Shown one piece after another: positions 25,552-36,153 of a DNA stretch of 64,000 bases; positions within the stretch are counted from its first letter, which is position 1, and each line of letters opens with the position of its first letter. The DNA comes from Cupriavidus pampae. Lineage in GTDB: Bacteria > Pseudomonadota > Gammaproteobacteria > Burkholderiales > Burkholderiaceae. Made by a program: the position numbers and the translations under genes. The DNA lies in NCBI RefSeq assembly GCF_914271485.1, contig NZ_CAJZAG010000006.1, positions 310,001-374,000 of the forward strand. The letters are read 5' to 3'. The notes under the pieces were generated by a model that saw nothing but the letters and a program-made list of their open reading frames with translations, was not told the DNA's origin and ran no database searches.

Positions 25552-28254
25552 ATGCCGCCGGCCGTGGCGCACGGCCACCATGATGAACTGCGTGCACCCG
25601 ATGGCGCATTGCGCGCGTCGTGGGCACAGTTTTTCGATGCGCTGGGCATGACGCGCGCTGATGCACGGGACGAAGCTCAGATCGACACGGCGGTCGACAC
25701 ACCGGGTGACACCCCGGGCGACACCCTGAGCGCGCGTGCCGCGGCCGTGGCGCGTCAGGTCCGCGACAACGGCGTGACCTTCAATATTCATGCAGAGCAG
25801 GACGGCGAGAAGGACAGCGCGCGCGACTGGGCGCTGGAGTTGCTGCCGTTCCTGATCAGCGAGGAAGACTGGGCCACGATCGAGGCTGGCGTCACGCAGC
25901 GCGCGGTGCTGGCCAACGCGATCATGGGCGATATCTACGGGCCGCAGACGCTGCTGGAGCGCGGCCTGCTGCCGCCGGGGCTGGTTTTCGGTCATCCGGG
26001 CTACCTGCGCGGGCTCAAGGGGTATCACCCGCCGGGCGCCAGCTTCCTGCAGATCGTGGCGGTGGACCTGGTGCATGGCGCAGCGGGCTGGACCGTGCTC
26101 GCGCAGCGTACCGAAACTCCGGCGGGGATGGGCTATGCGCTCGAGAACCGGCTGATCGTGTCGGGCCAGCTGGCGGAGCCGTTTCGCGCGCTGCACGTCC
26201 GGCGACTGCCGCCGGTGTTCGCGCAGTTGATCTCCACGCTTACGCACCTGCCACTCGACGGCGCGACTGGGGAGCGGCACCTCGTGCTGCTGACCCCGGG
26301 ACCCGCGAGCGCGATGTACTTCGAGCATGCGTTTCTCGCGCGCTACCTCGGCATTACGCTGGCCGAGGGCGGCGACCTGACCGTGCGCAACGATGTGGTC
26401 TACCTGAAGACGTTCGGCGGTCTCGAGCGCGTCGACGTGATCCTGCGCCGTGTCGACGACGTACTGTGCGATCCGCTCGAGTTGCATGGCGCCTCCGCAG
26501 TGGGTGTGCCGGGCCTGCTCGAAGCCATGCGCGCGGGCAATGTGCTGGTCTCCAACATGCCCGGCTCGGGATTTCTCGAGTCACCGGCGTTGCATGGATT
26601 TCTGCCGGGGATGTCCGAGGCGTTGCTCGGCGAGTCGCTGCGGCTGCCGGGCGTCGATACGTGGTGGTGCGGCGAGGCCGCCGCGCGGGCGCGCGCCTTC
26701 GACGCGCTGGGCGAGGCCTACATCATGCCGACGTATCCTGAACACCTCGCGGACAACCCCGCCCCCGCCAACGACCCCGCTGATGACCCCAACGAGGCCG
26801 CTGGGGGTGGCGAGCGCGAGGATGTCGATGCAGCCATCGACTGCGAGACCCTGCCGGGGCAGGAACGCGGCGTGCAGCGGCTGGCCGACTGGCGCGCGCG
26901 GATCGAGGCGATGCCCGATCGCTACACGATCCAGGCACCGCTCGCGCTGTCGCATTCGGCATGCTGGGAGCCAGACGATTGCCGCATGAGCTCGCGCGCG
27001 GCCCTGCTGCGCGTGTACGCCGTGGCGGATGGCAATGGCGGCTGGCAGGTCATGCCCGGCGGGTTCACGCGACTGGCGCCGCCTGGATGCGCCGAGGTCT
27101 CGATGCGCACCGGTGGCACCAGCGCCGACACATGGGTGCTGTCGACGCAGCCGATCGGCGCCACGCCGCTGGCCGCGCGCAGCGGCCTGTCGCCGCCCGC
27201 CGCGCAGGCCCAGGCTGCGCTTACGGTGTCCAGCCGCGCAGCCGAGAATCTTTACTGGGGCGGCCGCTATGCGGAGCGCGCCGAAAACACGGTGCGGTTG
27301 TGCCGACAGATGCTGGGGTCGATCGAGAGCCACGAGGAAACCGACGAGAACACGCTGGCGATGATCGGCAGCCTGGCGCGCTGGTTCGGCCTCGTGCCGG
27401 AAGATGCGCCATCGCCCGCGGCGTCGATGGCGGGCTTCGAACGCGCCCTCGTGATGACGCTGGCGGACCCTTCGGGCGACTCGGGCGTGATGTATGCGCT
27501 CGCGGGGCATGCGCGCGCCGCGAGCCAGATCCGCAACCGGCTGTCGAACGATCACTGGCGCACCATCCTCGCGGCGCGCAACGATTTCCGCGTCGGGATG
27601 TCAGCTGCCCTAACGTCATCGACATCGTCCACGCCGGGGGCAAACGGCGGCGCGGTGGGCTACGACCGCACGCGCGTGCTGGCCGCACTCGATCACCTGA
27701 GCATGCAGCTCGGTGCCATCAGCGGCGCGCAGGGCGATCGCATGACGCGCGACGAAGCGTGGCGGCTGGTCTTTATCGGCCGGCATATCGAGCGTATCGG
27801 CGGACTCGCGCCGATGCTCGAGACCGCGGTCGAAACCGGCGCGCTGCTCACGCGCGGCGGGTTCGACCTGCTGCTGCACCTGTTCGACAGCACACTCACG
27901 TTTCGCTCGCGTTACCCGGGCCGTACCGATATCACCGCGCTCGTGGAGCTGCTGGTGATCGAGCCATCCAATCCACGTGGACTCTATGGCGTGCTCGAGC
28001 GCCTGCGCGACAAGCTCGCGCAGATTCCACCGGGCGCCACCGGCCAGGCGCGCGTACGACTCGTCGAGATGTTGCCGCCGGCTTCGGCGCTGCCATCGCT
28101 CACGCGACTCGTGGAAGCGGACGCGGATGGCCGTCATGCGCGGCTCTCGGCGCTGTGCGATCACCTCGGCGAGCGTATGGCGCGCGTGTCCGAGGAGATC
28201 GCCTCGCGCTACTTCAGCCACGCCGGTGCCGCGCCGGGGCGTGAATTGCCATGA
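25552..28254 (+). CDS. Fused circularly permuted ATP-grasp/alpha-E domain protein
   Basis: A 900-residue two-part protein. The N-terminal 480 residues match the circularly permuted ATP-grasp family (formerly DUF404/DUF407), e.g. RAVLANAIMGDIYGPQTLLERGLLP, GYLRGLKGYHPPGA, RTETPAGMGYALENRL and PGSGFLESPALHGFLPGMSEALLGE. From about residue 560 the alpha-E domain (formerly DUF403) begins with SRAAENLYWGGRYAERAENTVR. In many bacteria these are separate genes. The transglutaminase gene follows with a 4-base overlap. Such clusters are predicted to make or modify peptide bonds, but no substrate is proven. The start at 25552 is the first ATG after the Sel1 gene. The first 60 residues contain a DTPGDTPGDT repeat. 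Confidence 0.9.
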   Translation: MPPAVAHGHHDELRAPDGALRASWAQFFDALGMTRADARDEAQIDTAVDTPGDTPGDTLSARAAAVARQVRDNGVTFNIHAEQDGEKDSARDWALELLPFLISEEDWATIEAGVTQRAVLANAIMGDIYGPQTLLERGLLPPGLVFGHPGYLRGLKGYHPPGASFLQIVAVDLVHGAAGWTVLAQRTETPAGMGYALENRLIVSGQLAEPFRALHVRRLPPVFAQLISTLTHLPLDGATGERHLVLLTPGPASAMYFEHAFLARYLGITLAEGGDLTVRNDVVYLKTFGGLERVDVILRRVDDVLCDPLELHGASAVGVPGLLEAMRAGNVLVSNMPGSGFLESPALHGFLPGMSEALLGESLRLPGVDTWWCGEAAARARAFDALGEAYIMPTYPEHLADNPAPANDPADDPNEAAGGGEREDVDAAIDCETLPGQERGVQRLADWRARIEAMPDRYTIQAPLALSHSACWEPDDCRMSSRAALLRVYAVADGNGGWQVMPGGFTRLAPPGCAEVSMRTGGTSADTWVLSTQPIGATPLAARSGLSPPAAQAQAALTVSSRAAENLYWGGRYAERAENTVRLCRQMLGSIESHEETDENTLAMIGSLARWFGLVPEDAPSPAASMAGFERALVMTLADPSGDSGVMYALAGHARAASQIRNRLSNDHWRTILAARNDFRVGMSAALTSSTSSTPGANGGAVGYDRTRVLAALDHLSMQLGAISGAQGDRMTRDEAWRLVFIGRHIERIGGLAPMLETAVETGALLTRGGFDLLLHLFDSTLTFRSRYPGRTDITALVELLVIEPSNPRGLYGVLERLRDKLAQIPPGATGQARVRLVEMLPPASALPSLTRLVEADADGRHARLSALCDHLGERMARVSEEIASRYFSHAGAAPGRELP

Positions 28255-29156
28255 GCGACATCGCCCTCACCAAACTCACCACGCTCGCGGTGCAGCACAT
28301 CACGACCTATCGTTACGCGCACCCGGTCGAGCTCGCCCAGCAGCGCGCCGTGGCGTCGCCATCCTCGTATCCGTGGCAGACGGTGCATGCGCACGAGATT
28401 GCGATCCAGCCCGCGCCGTCGCATCAACATATGCGCACCGATGCGTTTGGCAATCGCGTGCTCCATTTCATGCTCGACGTGCCGCACGAGACAATGTGTC
28501 TGAGCGCATCGAGCCTGGTCACCCTGCAACCGCGCTGGCATGGTTTCGACGCGGCGCGCAGCCTGCCATGGGAAGCCGCCGCGCAGTGCCTGCGGTATCA
28601 GGCGGGGCAGCCTTTCCATCGCGAGACCGAATTCGTCTATGCCTCGCCGAATGTGGCACTGGACGCGGAAATGCGCGCCTATGCGCAGGGCAGCTTCGGT
28701 CCCGGCGTGACGGTAGCCGCGGGCGCGATCGACCTGATGCATCGCATTCACGCGGACTTCGCCTATCACAGCGAGGCCACGGAAGTGCATACGCCCGCGC
28801 GCGAGGCGTTCGCGCTGCGCAGTGGGGTGTGTCAGGACTTCGCGCAGGTGATGATCGGCTGCCTGCGCTCGCTGGGGCTCGCGGCGCGCTATGTGAGCGG
28901 CTATCTGCTGACCGATCCGCCGCCGGGTGAGGCACGCCTGCTCGGTGCCGATGCATCGCATGCGTGGGCCGGCGTCTGGTGCCCGACGCTCGGCTGGATC
29001 GACCTCGATCCGACCAACGACGTGCTGGCCGACACGCGCCACGTCACGCTCGCGATTGCGCGCGACTACAGCGACATCCCGCTACTGCATGGCGTGATTG
29101 TCGGGGGCGGGGAGCATACGGTGGAGGTGCAGGTCAGCGTGGTGCCGCAGACCTGA
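28251..29156 (+). CDS. Transglutaminase-like cysteine protease family protein
   Basis: A 301-residue protein with an N-terminal beta-rich domain (Bact_transglu_N type, TTYRYAHPVELAQQR) and a papain-like transglutaminase core. The triad is visible as Cys in SGVCQDFAQVMIG, His in ADASHAWAGVWCP and Asp in GWIDLDPTND. No signal peptide is seen. The ATG overlaps the stop of the ATP-grasp/alpha-E gene (ATGA), so synthesis is coupled. The usual pairing of this family with ATP-grasp and alpha-E proteins suggests opposing or sequential action on one amide or peptide substrate. Confidence 0.92.
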   Translation: MSDIALTKLTTLAVQHITTYRYAHPVELAQQRAVASPSSYPWQTVHAHEIAIQPAPSHQHMRTDAFGNRVLHFMLDVPHETMCLSASSLVTLQPRWHGFDAARSLPWEAAAQCLRYQAGQPFHRETEFVYASPNVALDAEMRAYAQGSFGPGVTVAAGAIDLMHRIHADFAYHSEATEVHTPAREAFALRSGVCQDFAQVMIGCLRSLGLAARYVSGYLLTDPPPGEARLLGADASHAWAGVWCPTLGWIDLDPTNDVLADTRHVTLAIARDYSDIPLLHGVIVGGGEHTVEVQVSVVPQT

Positions 29157-29163
29157 AGATTCG

Positions 29164-29187
29164 CTCCCCTCTCCGGAGAGAGGGGAG
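29164..29187. terminator. Hairpin between convergent transglutaminase and gatB genes
   Basis: CTCCCCTCTC (29164-29173) is a perfect inverted repeat of GAGAGGGGAG (29178-29187) with a CGGA loop. It lies in the 45-bp gap between two convergent stop codons and probably serves both transcripts, though T-runs are absent. Confidence 0.65.
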
Positions 29188-29201
29188 GATGCTGACAGCG
29201 A

Positions 29202-30665
29202 TCAGCCGAGCTTCTTCTTCAGCAGCTCGTTGACCTGCGCGGGGTTGCCCTTGCCCTTGGTGGCCTTCATGGCCTGACCCACGAGCGCGTTGAACGCCTT
29301 CTCCTTGCCGGCACGGAACTCTTCGACCGACTTCGCGTTGGCCGCGAGAACATCGTCGATGATCTTCTCGAGTTCGCTGCTGTCGGACATCTGCTTGAGG
29401 CCCTTGGCCGCGATGATCGCGTCGGCGTCGCCGTTCGACTCGCCGGCCCACATCGCCGGGAATACATCCTTCTTGGCGGTGTTGTTGCTCACGGTGCCGT
29501 CGGCGATGCGCGCCAGCAGCTTTGCAAGCTGCGCCGGGCTGACCGGTGCCGCGTCGATCGCGATACCGTCGCGGTTCAGCTGCGACGCCACGTCGCCCAT
29601 CAGCCAATTGGCCGCGGGCTTGGCGCTGGCGGCACCCACCTCTGCGACCACCGCTTCGTAGTACGCGGCCTGAGCCTTGCTCGAGGTCAGCATGCTCGCG
29701 TCGTATGCGGACAGACCGTACTGCGACACGAAGCGCGCCTGCATCGACGCGGGCAACTCGGGCAGGCTCTCGCGCACGCGCTCGATCCATGCGTCGTCGA
29801 TCTCCAGCGGCATCAGGTCCGGATCGGGGAAGTAGCGGTAATCGTGCGCGTCTTCCTTGGTGCGCATCGCGCGCGTTTCTCCGGTGTCCGGGTCGAACAG
29901 CACCGTGGCCTGCACGATCTTGCGGCCGTCCTCGATCTCGCCGATCTGCCACTGCACTTCGTATTCGATCGCCTGTTGCAGGAAGCGGAACGAGTTCAGG
30001 TTCTTGATCTCGCGGCGCGTGCCGAATTCCTTCTGGCCCACCGGGCGCACGGACACGTTGGCATCGCAACGGAAGCTGCCTTCCTGCATGTTGCCGTCGC
30101 AGATGCCAAGCCAGACCACGAGCGAGTGCAACGCCTTGGCATAGGCCACGGCCTCCGCGGCGCTGCGCATGTCGGGTTCGGTCACGATCTCGAGCAGCGG
30201 CGTGCCGGCGCGGTTGAGGTCGATGCCGGTCATGCCGGCAAAGTCCTCGTGCAGCGACTTGCCCGCATCTTCTTCGAGGTGCGCGCGCGTCAGTTGCACG
30301 GTCTTCTCGTACACGCCCTGCTTGCTTTCCACCTGAATCGTGATGGTGCCGCCCTGTACGACGGGAATCTCGTACTGGCTGATCTGGTAGCCCTTCGGCA
30401 GATCGGGGTAGAAGTAGTTCTTGCGCGCGAAGATGCTGCGCGGCGCGATCTTCGCGCCGATCGCCAGGCCGAACTCGATCGCGCGCTCGACGGCGCCCTT
30501 GTTCAGCACCGGCAGCACGCCCGGCAGCGCGAGGTCCACCGGAGAGGCCTGTGTATTGGGCTCGCCACCGAAGGCGGTGGAGGTGCCGGAGAAAATCTTG
30601 GAGACCGTGGAGAGCTGGGTATGCGTCTCCAGGCCGATCACCACTTCCCATTGCGTGGTATGCAT
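29202..30665 (-). CDS. gatB: Asp-tRNA(Asn)/Glu-tRNA(Gln) amidotransferase subunit B
   Basis: A 487-residue subunit of GatCAB, which converts misacylated Glu-tRNA(Gln) and/or Asp-tRNA(Asn) into the correct aminoacyl-tRNA. It starts [19 protein letters not shown] at 30665. Typical motifs include [18 protein letters not shown], [44 protein letters not shown] and a C-terminal YqeY-like tRNA-binding tail ([16 protein letters not shown]). The open frame beyond 30665 is not supported. Unusually, two other genes separate it from gatA and gatC. Confidence 0.97.
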   Translation of the reverse strand: MHTTQWEVVIGLETHTQLSTVSKIFSGTSTAFGGEPNTQASPVDLALPGVLPVLNKGAVERAIEFGLAIGAKIAPRSIFARKNYFYPDLPKGYQISQYEIPVVQGGTITIQVESKQGVYEKTVQLTRAHLEEDAGKSLHEDFAGMTGIDLNRAGTPLLEIVTEPDMRSAAEAVAYAKALHSLVVWLGICDGNMQEGSFRCDANVSVRPVGQKEFGTRREIKNLNSFRFLQQAIEYEVQWQIGEIEDGRKIVQATVLFDPDTGETRAMRTKEDAHDYRYFPDPDLMPLEIDDAWIERVRESLPELPASMQARFVSQYGLSAYDASMLTSSKAQAAYYEAVVAEVGAASAKPAANWLMGDVASQLNRDGIAIDAAPVSPAQLAKLLARIADGTVSNNTAKKDVFPAMWAGESNGDADAIIAAKGLKQMSDSSELEKIIDDVLAANAKSVEEFRAGKEKAFNALVGQAMKATKGKGNPAQVNELLKKKLG

Positions 30666-30721
30666 GGCGGTATTCCTGTACGTGTGCGGGTGTTCTGTGT
30701 CTGGTGTTCGGATTCGGGGAC

Positions 30722-31768
30722 TCAGGGCTCGGTGCTCGCCAGCCATGAATCGAGCTGCGCGAGCGCGGCCACGCGCGCGACGGCATCGCCGCCGACGGTG
30801 ACATGGCCACCACGGCGCGTCGAGGCGACATCGCGGCGTACATGGAGCTCGCTGGTGCCGTCAAAGCCGTGATACGCGCCCGGATAGATCTCGAGGCGGA
30901 AGCGCGCGTTCGGCTGGCGCGCCTGCACCGCGCTCTGCAGCATCGCGCAGCGCGTGGCGGGCGTCCAGTCGTCGGCGCCGCCGATCATGACCAACAGCGG
31001 CGAGCGCAGCCGGAAATTATGTTGCTGCACCGCGCGCCGGCAGCCCGGATAGAAAGCCACCGCGCGCTCGACGTTCGGTGTGGCGGCCGGCCACGGCCGG
31101 CTGGCGTCGATCGTGGCCAGCACCGCCTGCGCGCCGTTGGACCAGCCGAGCAACACCACGCGGCGCATGTCGATGCCGGGCTTGTCCGCAAGCCAGCGCA
31201 GCGCGGCCAGCGCATCGGCGCGGCGCGCCTTGTCGTCCACGCCGCGCGCGTCGGGCGCTTCGTTGCAGCTGTTCTCTTTGCCGCGCGGTCCGTAGCTGTC
31301 GGGCATCAACACCGCGTAGCCGCGATCGCCGAGCCACTGCGCGTATTCGCGGTAGCGCGTCTGCAGCACGCCGGTGCGGCGCGTCTCGTCGAGCCCGTTA
31401 CAACCGTGCAGCGCCACCACCACCGGCATGCCACCGCTACGCGGCGTGCTGCTCTCGCGCGGCAGGAACCAGTACGCGGTCAGCGTCGGCATGCCGGCTT
31501 CGCCCGGTACCGTCACGCGCTGTGCGGGCACCGGCTGCGCAAGCGCCGCGCTCGCCGGCGACGGGGGCGTCAGCACCGCGCTAGCGGGCGAGGACGGCAG
31601 CATCGCGGGCACGGCGGCAGCCGGCAGCGAAAAGGTGGCGACGGCGAGCGTCGCAATGGCGAGACCGGTCAGCGCCCGTGCCGCCGCGCGCAGGCGCGGC
31701 ATGAGGTGCGGCATGAGGTGCGACGAAAGGTGGCGGGTGGCGCGGCGCGTGAGGTTGTCTGTCGTCAT
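30722..31768 (-). CDS. Dienelactone hydrolase-like alpha/beta hydrolase, probably exported
   Basis: A 348-residue alpha/beta hydrolase. Residues 20-50 are a hydrophobic export segment ([21 protein letters not shown]), followed by a low-complexity Pro/Ala/Ser stretch. The core has [13 protein letters not shown] (oxyanion region), the nucleophile in [12 protein letters not shown], Asp in [13 protein letters not shown] and His in [10 protein letters not shown]. That is the Ser version of the DLH family rather than Cys. The start at 31768 lies 11 bp downstream of the lipoprotein stop, so the two are probably one transcript. The substrate is unknown. Confidence 0.88.
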   Translation of the reverse strand: MTTDNLTRRATRHLSSHLMPHLMPRLRAAARALTGLAIATLAVATFSLPAAAVPAMLPSSPASAVLTPPSPASAALAQPVPAQRVTVPGEAGMPTLTAYWFLPRESSTPRSGGMPVVVALHGCNGLDETRRTGVLQTRYREYAQWLGDRGYAVLMPDSYGPRGKENSCNEAPDARGVDDKARRADALAALRWLADKPGIDMRRVVLLGWSNGAQAVLATIDASRPWPAATPNVERAVAFYPGCRRAVQQHNFRLRSPLLVMIGGADDWTPATRCAMLQSAVQARQPNARFRLEIYPGAYHGFDGTSELHVRRDVASTRRGGHVTVGGDAVARVAALAQLDSWLASTEP

Positions 31769-31779
31769 ATCGTCGCCTG

Positions 31780-32241
31780 CTATCGCGTGGCGGCGCATGC
31801 GCCGGTGTCGGGATCGAACATCACGGGCCAGGCCTGTTCGTAGATGCCTGGTGTGCAACGCTGCTGGCAGCTCGCATGCGCGAGTGTGACGCGGCGCGGA
31901 TCCTGCCACACCATCAGCTTGCAGCCGCTGCCATCGTTCGCGCGCAGTTCGATATGCGGCGTCTTGCGGACCTGCCGGAAGTCGGCCAGATCGAACGTGC
32001 ACGAACCGCGCTTGCCGACCCACAACTTCCACGAGAGCTGCCGCACGGTGTTGTCATTGACGTTCAGCTGCGCGTCCTCGCGAAAGCCGTCTTCCTCGGT
32101 GCGCTGGCAATTGCCGGCAAGGTCGATGTCGCGGCTCGCGATCGGCGTGGAGCGGCCGAACGGCGACGGGATGCAGCCGCTCACCGCCAGGGCAAGCGCC
32201 ATGGCGGCCAGGGTGCGGCACAGCATCCGGAAGTGCGTCAT
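31780..32241 (-). CDS. Small Cys-rich lipoprotein, unknown function
   Basis: A 153-residue protein that I do not recognise. Residues 1-22 form a lipoprotein signal with lipobox LAVSGC (Cys near residue 22). The mature part has about five more Cys (NCQRTEED, GSCTFDL, SGCKLMVW, ASCQQRCTPG, GACAATR), suggesting disulfide bonds in the envelope. It lies between gatA and the DLH-like gene, 19 bp from the gatA start side, in the same direction. The start at 32241 directly precedes the signal; a longer frame to 32313 is inside gatA. Confidence 0.75.
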   Translation of the reverse strand: MTHFRMLCRTLAAMALALAVSGCIPSPFGRSTPIASRDIDLAGNCQRTEEDGFREDAQLNVNDNTVRQLSWKLWVGKRGSCTFDLADFRQVRKTPHIELRANDGSGCKLMVWQDPRRVTLAHASCQQRCTPGIYEQAWPVMFDPDTGACAATR

Positions 32242-32260
32242 CTCGTGTTGTCGTAATCCG

Positions 32261-33766
32261 TCAGGCCGTGGCCGGACGGCGCAGGTGCCAGTCCGTGGCC
32301 TGCTGGAACGCATGCGCGGTCTGCAGCAGGCGTGCCTCGTCGAAGTAGTTGCCGATCAGCTGCAGGCCCACGGGCATGTTGCCCTCGCCGAAGCCGCACG
32401 GCACGCTCATGCCGGGCAGTCCAGCCAGGCTTGTGGACAGCGTGAAGATATCGGCCAGGTACATCTGCACCGGGTCGGCGCTCTTCTCGCCGAGCTTCCA
32501 TGCGACCGTCGGGGCCACCGGGCCCATGATCACGTCGCACTGCGCGAACGCGCGCTGGAAGTCGTCGGCGATGATGCGGCGGATCTTCTGTGCCTGCAGG
32601 TAGTACGCATCGTAGTAGCCGTGCGACAGCACATAGGTGCCCACGAGGATGCGTCGCTTGACCTCCGCGCCGAAGCCCTCGGCACGGCTCTTCTTGTACA
32701 TGTCGAGCAGATCGCGATACTCGGCCGCGCGATGGCCATAGCGCACGCCATCGAAGCGCGACAGGTTCGACGACGCTTCCGCCGGCGCGATCACGTAGTA
32801 CACCGGAATCGACAGCTCGGTCTTCGGCAGCGACACGTCGACGAGCGTCGCGCCCAGCTTCTCGTACTCGGCCAGCGCGGCACGTACGGCTTGTTCGACA
32901 TCGGCCGAAAGTCCCGCACCGAAGTACTCGCGCGGCAGGCCGATGCGCAGGCCGGCCAGCGGACGGTCCGCACTGGCGCCGGCGCGCGGCTGGCCCAGAT
33001 GGCGCGTGAAGTCTTCGTCCACGCCGCCTTGCGCGGGCGTCAGGCTGGTGGAGTCGCGCTCGTCAAAGCCGGCCATCGCGTTGAGCAGCAGCGCGCAGTC
33101 TTCGGCGCTGCGCGCCATCGGGCCGCCCTGGTCGAGCGACGATGCGAACGCGATCATGCCGTAGCGCGACACGCGGCCGTAGGTCGGCTTGATCCCGGTG
33201 ATGCCCGAGAACGAGGCCGGCTGGCGGATCGAGCCGCCGGTATCGGTACCGGTGGCGGCGGGCGCAAGACCGGCCGCGATGGCCGCGGCCGAGCCGCCCG
33301 ACGAACCGCCGGGCACGCGCGCGGCATCCCACGGGTTGCGCACGGGACCGAAGGACGAGTTCTCGTTGGACGAGCCCATCGCGAATTCGTCCATGTTGGT
33401 CTTGCCGAGCGTGACCGTGCCCGCGGCAGCGAGTCGCGCCACCACGGTGGCGTCGAACGGGCTTTCATAACCGGCCAGCATCTTCGAGCCGGCTGTCGAG
33501 TGCCAGCCGCGCGTCACGAACACGTCCTTGTGGGCGATCGGCACACCGGTCAGCGGCGTGGCCTCGCCGCGCGCGCGGCGGGCGTCGGCCTCGCGCGCCT
33601 GCGCCAGCGTGAGTTCGGGTTGCACGTCGACAAACGCATTGAGCGCGCGGGTGGCCTCGATACGGGCCAGGTACTCACGCGCGAGCTCCTCGGCGGAGAC
33701 GGTGCGCGCCGCCAGCGCATCGGCGATCTGGCGCAGGGAAATCAGGGAATCGGTGGAGAAGGACAT
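32261..33766 (-). CDS. gatA: Asp-tRNA(Asn)/Glu-tRNA(Gln) amidotransferase subunit A
   Basis: A 501-residue amidase-signature enzyme that releases ammonia from glutamine for GatCAB. The catalytic Ser-cis-Ser-Lys set is visible: Lys near residue 80 in [10 protein letters not shown], Ser near 155 in [12 protein letters not shown], and Ser near 178 in [11 protein letters not shown]. It starts at 33766 ([13 protein letters not shown]), and the longer frame to 33937 overlaps gatC in another frame. gatC precedes it by 76 bp. The tRNA amidotransferase partner gatB lies two genes further on. Confidence 0.97.
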   Translation of the reverse strand: MSFSTDSLISLRQIADALAARTVSAEELAREYLARIEATRALNAFVDVQPELTLAQAREADARRARGEATPLTGVPIAHKDVFVTRGWHSTAGSKMLAGYESPFDATVVARLAAAGTVTLGKTNMDEFAMGSSNENSSFGPVRNPWDAARVPGGSSGGSAAAIAAGLAPAATGTDTGGSIRQPASFSGITGIKPTYGRVSRYGMIAFASSLDQGGPMARSAEDCALLLNAMAGFDERDSTSLTPAQGGVDEDFTRHLGQPRAGASADRPLAGLRIGLPREYFGAGLSADVEQAVRAALAEYEKLGATLVDVSLPKTELSIPVYYVIAPAEASSNLSRFDGVRYGHRAAEYRDLLDMYKKSRAEGFGAEVKRRILVGTYVLSHGYYDAYYLQAQKIRRIIADDFQRAFAQCDVIMGPVAPTVAWKLGEKSADPVQMYLADIFTLSTSLAGLPGMSVPCGFGEGNMPVGLQLIGNYFDEARLLQTAHAFQQATDWHLRRPATA

Positions 33767-33842
33767 GTCGGTCGGTAGGCGTCTGATGGTGGCGGACGAA
33801 GGTCGCGAGGCGGTCGCAATGGCGCGGGCCCGGCCCGCGTGC

Positions 33843-34142
33843 TCACTCGATGACCTTCGGCACCAGGTAGAGGCCGCCTTCAGTGGCCGGCGCGGGACGC
33901 TGGTAGTCGGCACGGCGGTCGCTCTCCGTGACCGCATCCTCGCGCAGGCGCTGCGCGATCTCGCGCACGGCGGACAGCGGATGGGCCAGCGGCGTGATGC
34001 CGGTGGTGTCCACCGCCTGCATCTGCTCGACGAGCGTGAAGAAGTTGTTCAGCTGGCCAAGCATATGGCCGGCCTCGTCATCGCTGGTTTCGATGCGGGC
34101 CAGATGGGCAATGCGCTTGACGTCGTTCAGATCGAGGGCCAT
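33843..34142 (-). CDS. gatC: Asp-tRNA(Asn)/Glu-tRNA(Gln) amidotransferase subunit C
   Basis: A 99-residue protein ([18 protein letters not shown]) that wraps around and stabilises GatA-GatB. The C-terminal motif [18 protein letters not shown] is characteristic. It is the first gene of the gat cluster. A perfect TATAAT on the minus strand about 165 bp upstream is a candidate -10 box. An in-frame ATG at 34184 is less likely. Confidence 0.95.
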   Translation of the reverse strand: MALDLNDVKRIAHLARIETSDDEAGHMLGQLNNFFTLVEQMQAVDTTGITPLAHPLSAVREIAQRLREDAVTESDRRADYQRPAPATEGGLYLVPKVIE

Positions 34143-34276
34143 GGCGTGGAATGACAGACGGCGCTGCGGGGACGCGTGGGACATGCACCGGGGATGAATC
34201 CATGCGCCGGGCAGGTGCGTACCGCGGAGGGAGTCCGGGAGTTACCGGAATTACCGTCGAAGTTACAAGTTTTTCC

Positions 34277-34310
34277 GGGGCCTAACGCCCCGAAACAGCG
34301 GGAATTATAA
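34277..34310 (-). promoter_or_regulatory. gatC promoter -10 candidate and leader hairpin
   Basis: The minus strand reads TATAAT at 34310-34305. About ten bases later it forms CGGGGC (34293-34288)/GCCCCG (34282-34277) with a 5-base loop. This would put a hairpin at the 5' end of the gatCA transcript. No good -35 hexamer is visible, so the promoter assignment is tentative. Confidence 0.45.
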
Positions 34311-34369
34311 GGTATCATTACGCGTCGCTGCCGGCTCCCCGCCACGTCTTCACCACATTGTTTCCTGAA

Positions 34370-34395
34370 GTGCCCCCTAGGTTTCCCCTAGGCAC
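34370..34395. repeat. Inverted repeat with two CCTAGG boxes
   Basis: GTGCC (34370-34374) pairs with GGCAC (34391-34395), and TAGG (34378-34381) pairs with CCTA (34387-34390), leaving a three-base bulge and a five-base loop. It lies in the mreB/gatC intergenic region. CTAG is rare in this kind of genome, so two copies so close are notable. Confidence 0.55.
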
Positions 34396-34805
34396 CCCAA
34401 AAGTGCCAATGCTCTGGGGCAATGTGTGATGAAAGTGCGCGCCCAGCCGCTACCTGCACCCCCAGCACCGTATCGCAAGCAACGGGGCTGCGCCGCAGAG
34501 AGGTGAGGGCCCACAAGCTAGGACCGGCAAAACAAGGACGGATGGCAAGGTTGACACTGTGGGGCGCTCGCCCAGCGGTGAATTAGCGGCCAGTTTCGAT
34601 CGCATTTTTCGCTGTCACAATCAGGTACCTCCGATTAGGCTTCTGCCACCGTCAGGTTAAATTTTCAACCTGTCAGGCGTGTTTCCCGCGAACTTTCGCG
34701 CAGGGTCTAATCAAAGGTTCCCGTAGGTCCGACGCTGATGCGTCGCGTGGCGTTGGCGCTGGAACCGGTTCTACGGGCCGCGCCACTGTTCCACGGGGGC
34801 CGTGA

Positions 34806-35954
<1,149 letters not shown>

Positions 35955-36153
35955 CGCGAGCCCGGGGGATTCCATCGTGGCGATACGCGGCCTGCCGGCG
36001 CATGCGACGGGGGCGGCGTCCCTCCGCCGTGCGTCCCCCCGTGCCGCCAGGCTTTCCGATACGACCCCATCCTTCGCCGCCGGATGCGCGCGCGTGGCCC
36101 CCAACACGGGCACCGCGGCCGCTGGCGGGTTGCACACGCCTGCGTACGGGTAA

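Noticed and set aside
29134..30864. 576-codon minus-strand frame overlapping gatB in another frame
   Set aside because: Arg/Gly/Asp-rich shadow of gatB, without conserved motifs.
34430..34507. 25-codon frame beginning ATGAAAGTGCGC
   Set aside because: No ribosome site, Pro/Arg-rich content and no resemblance to known small proteins.
34553..34558. TTGACA as a -35 box for mreB
   Set aside because: No -10-like hexamer lies 16-18 bases downstream.
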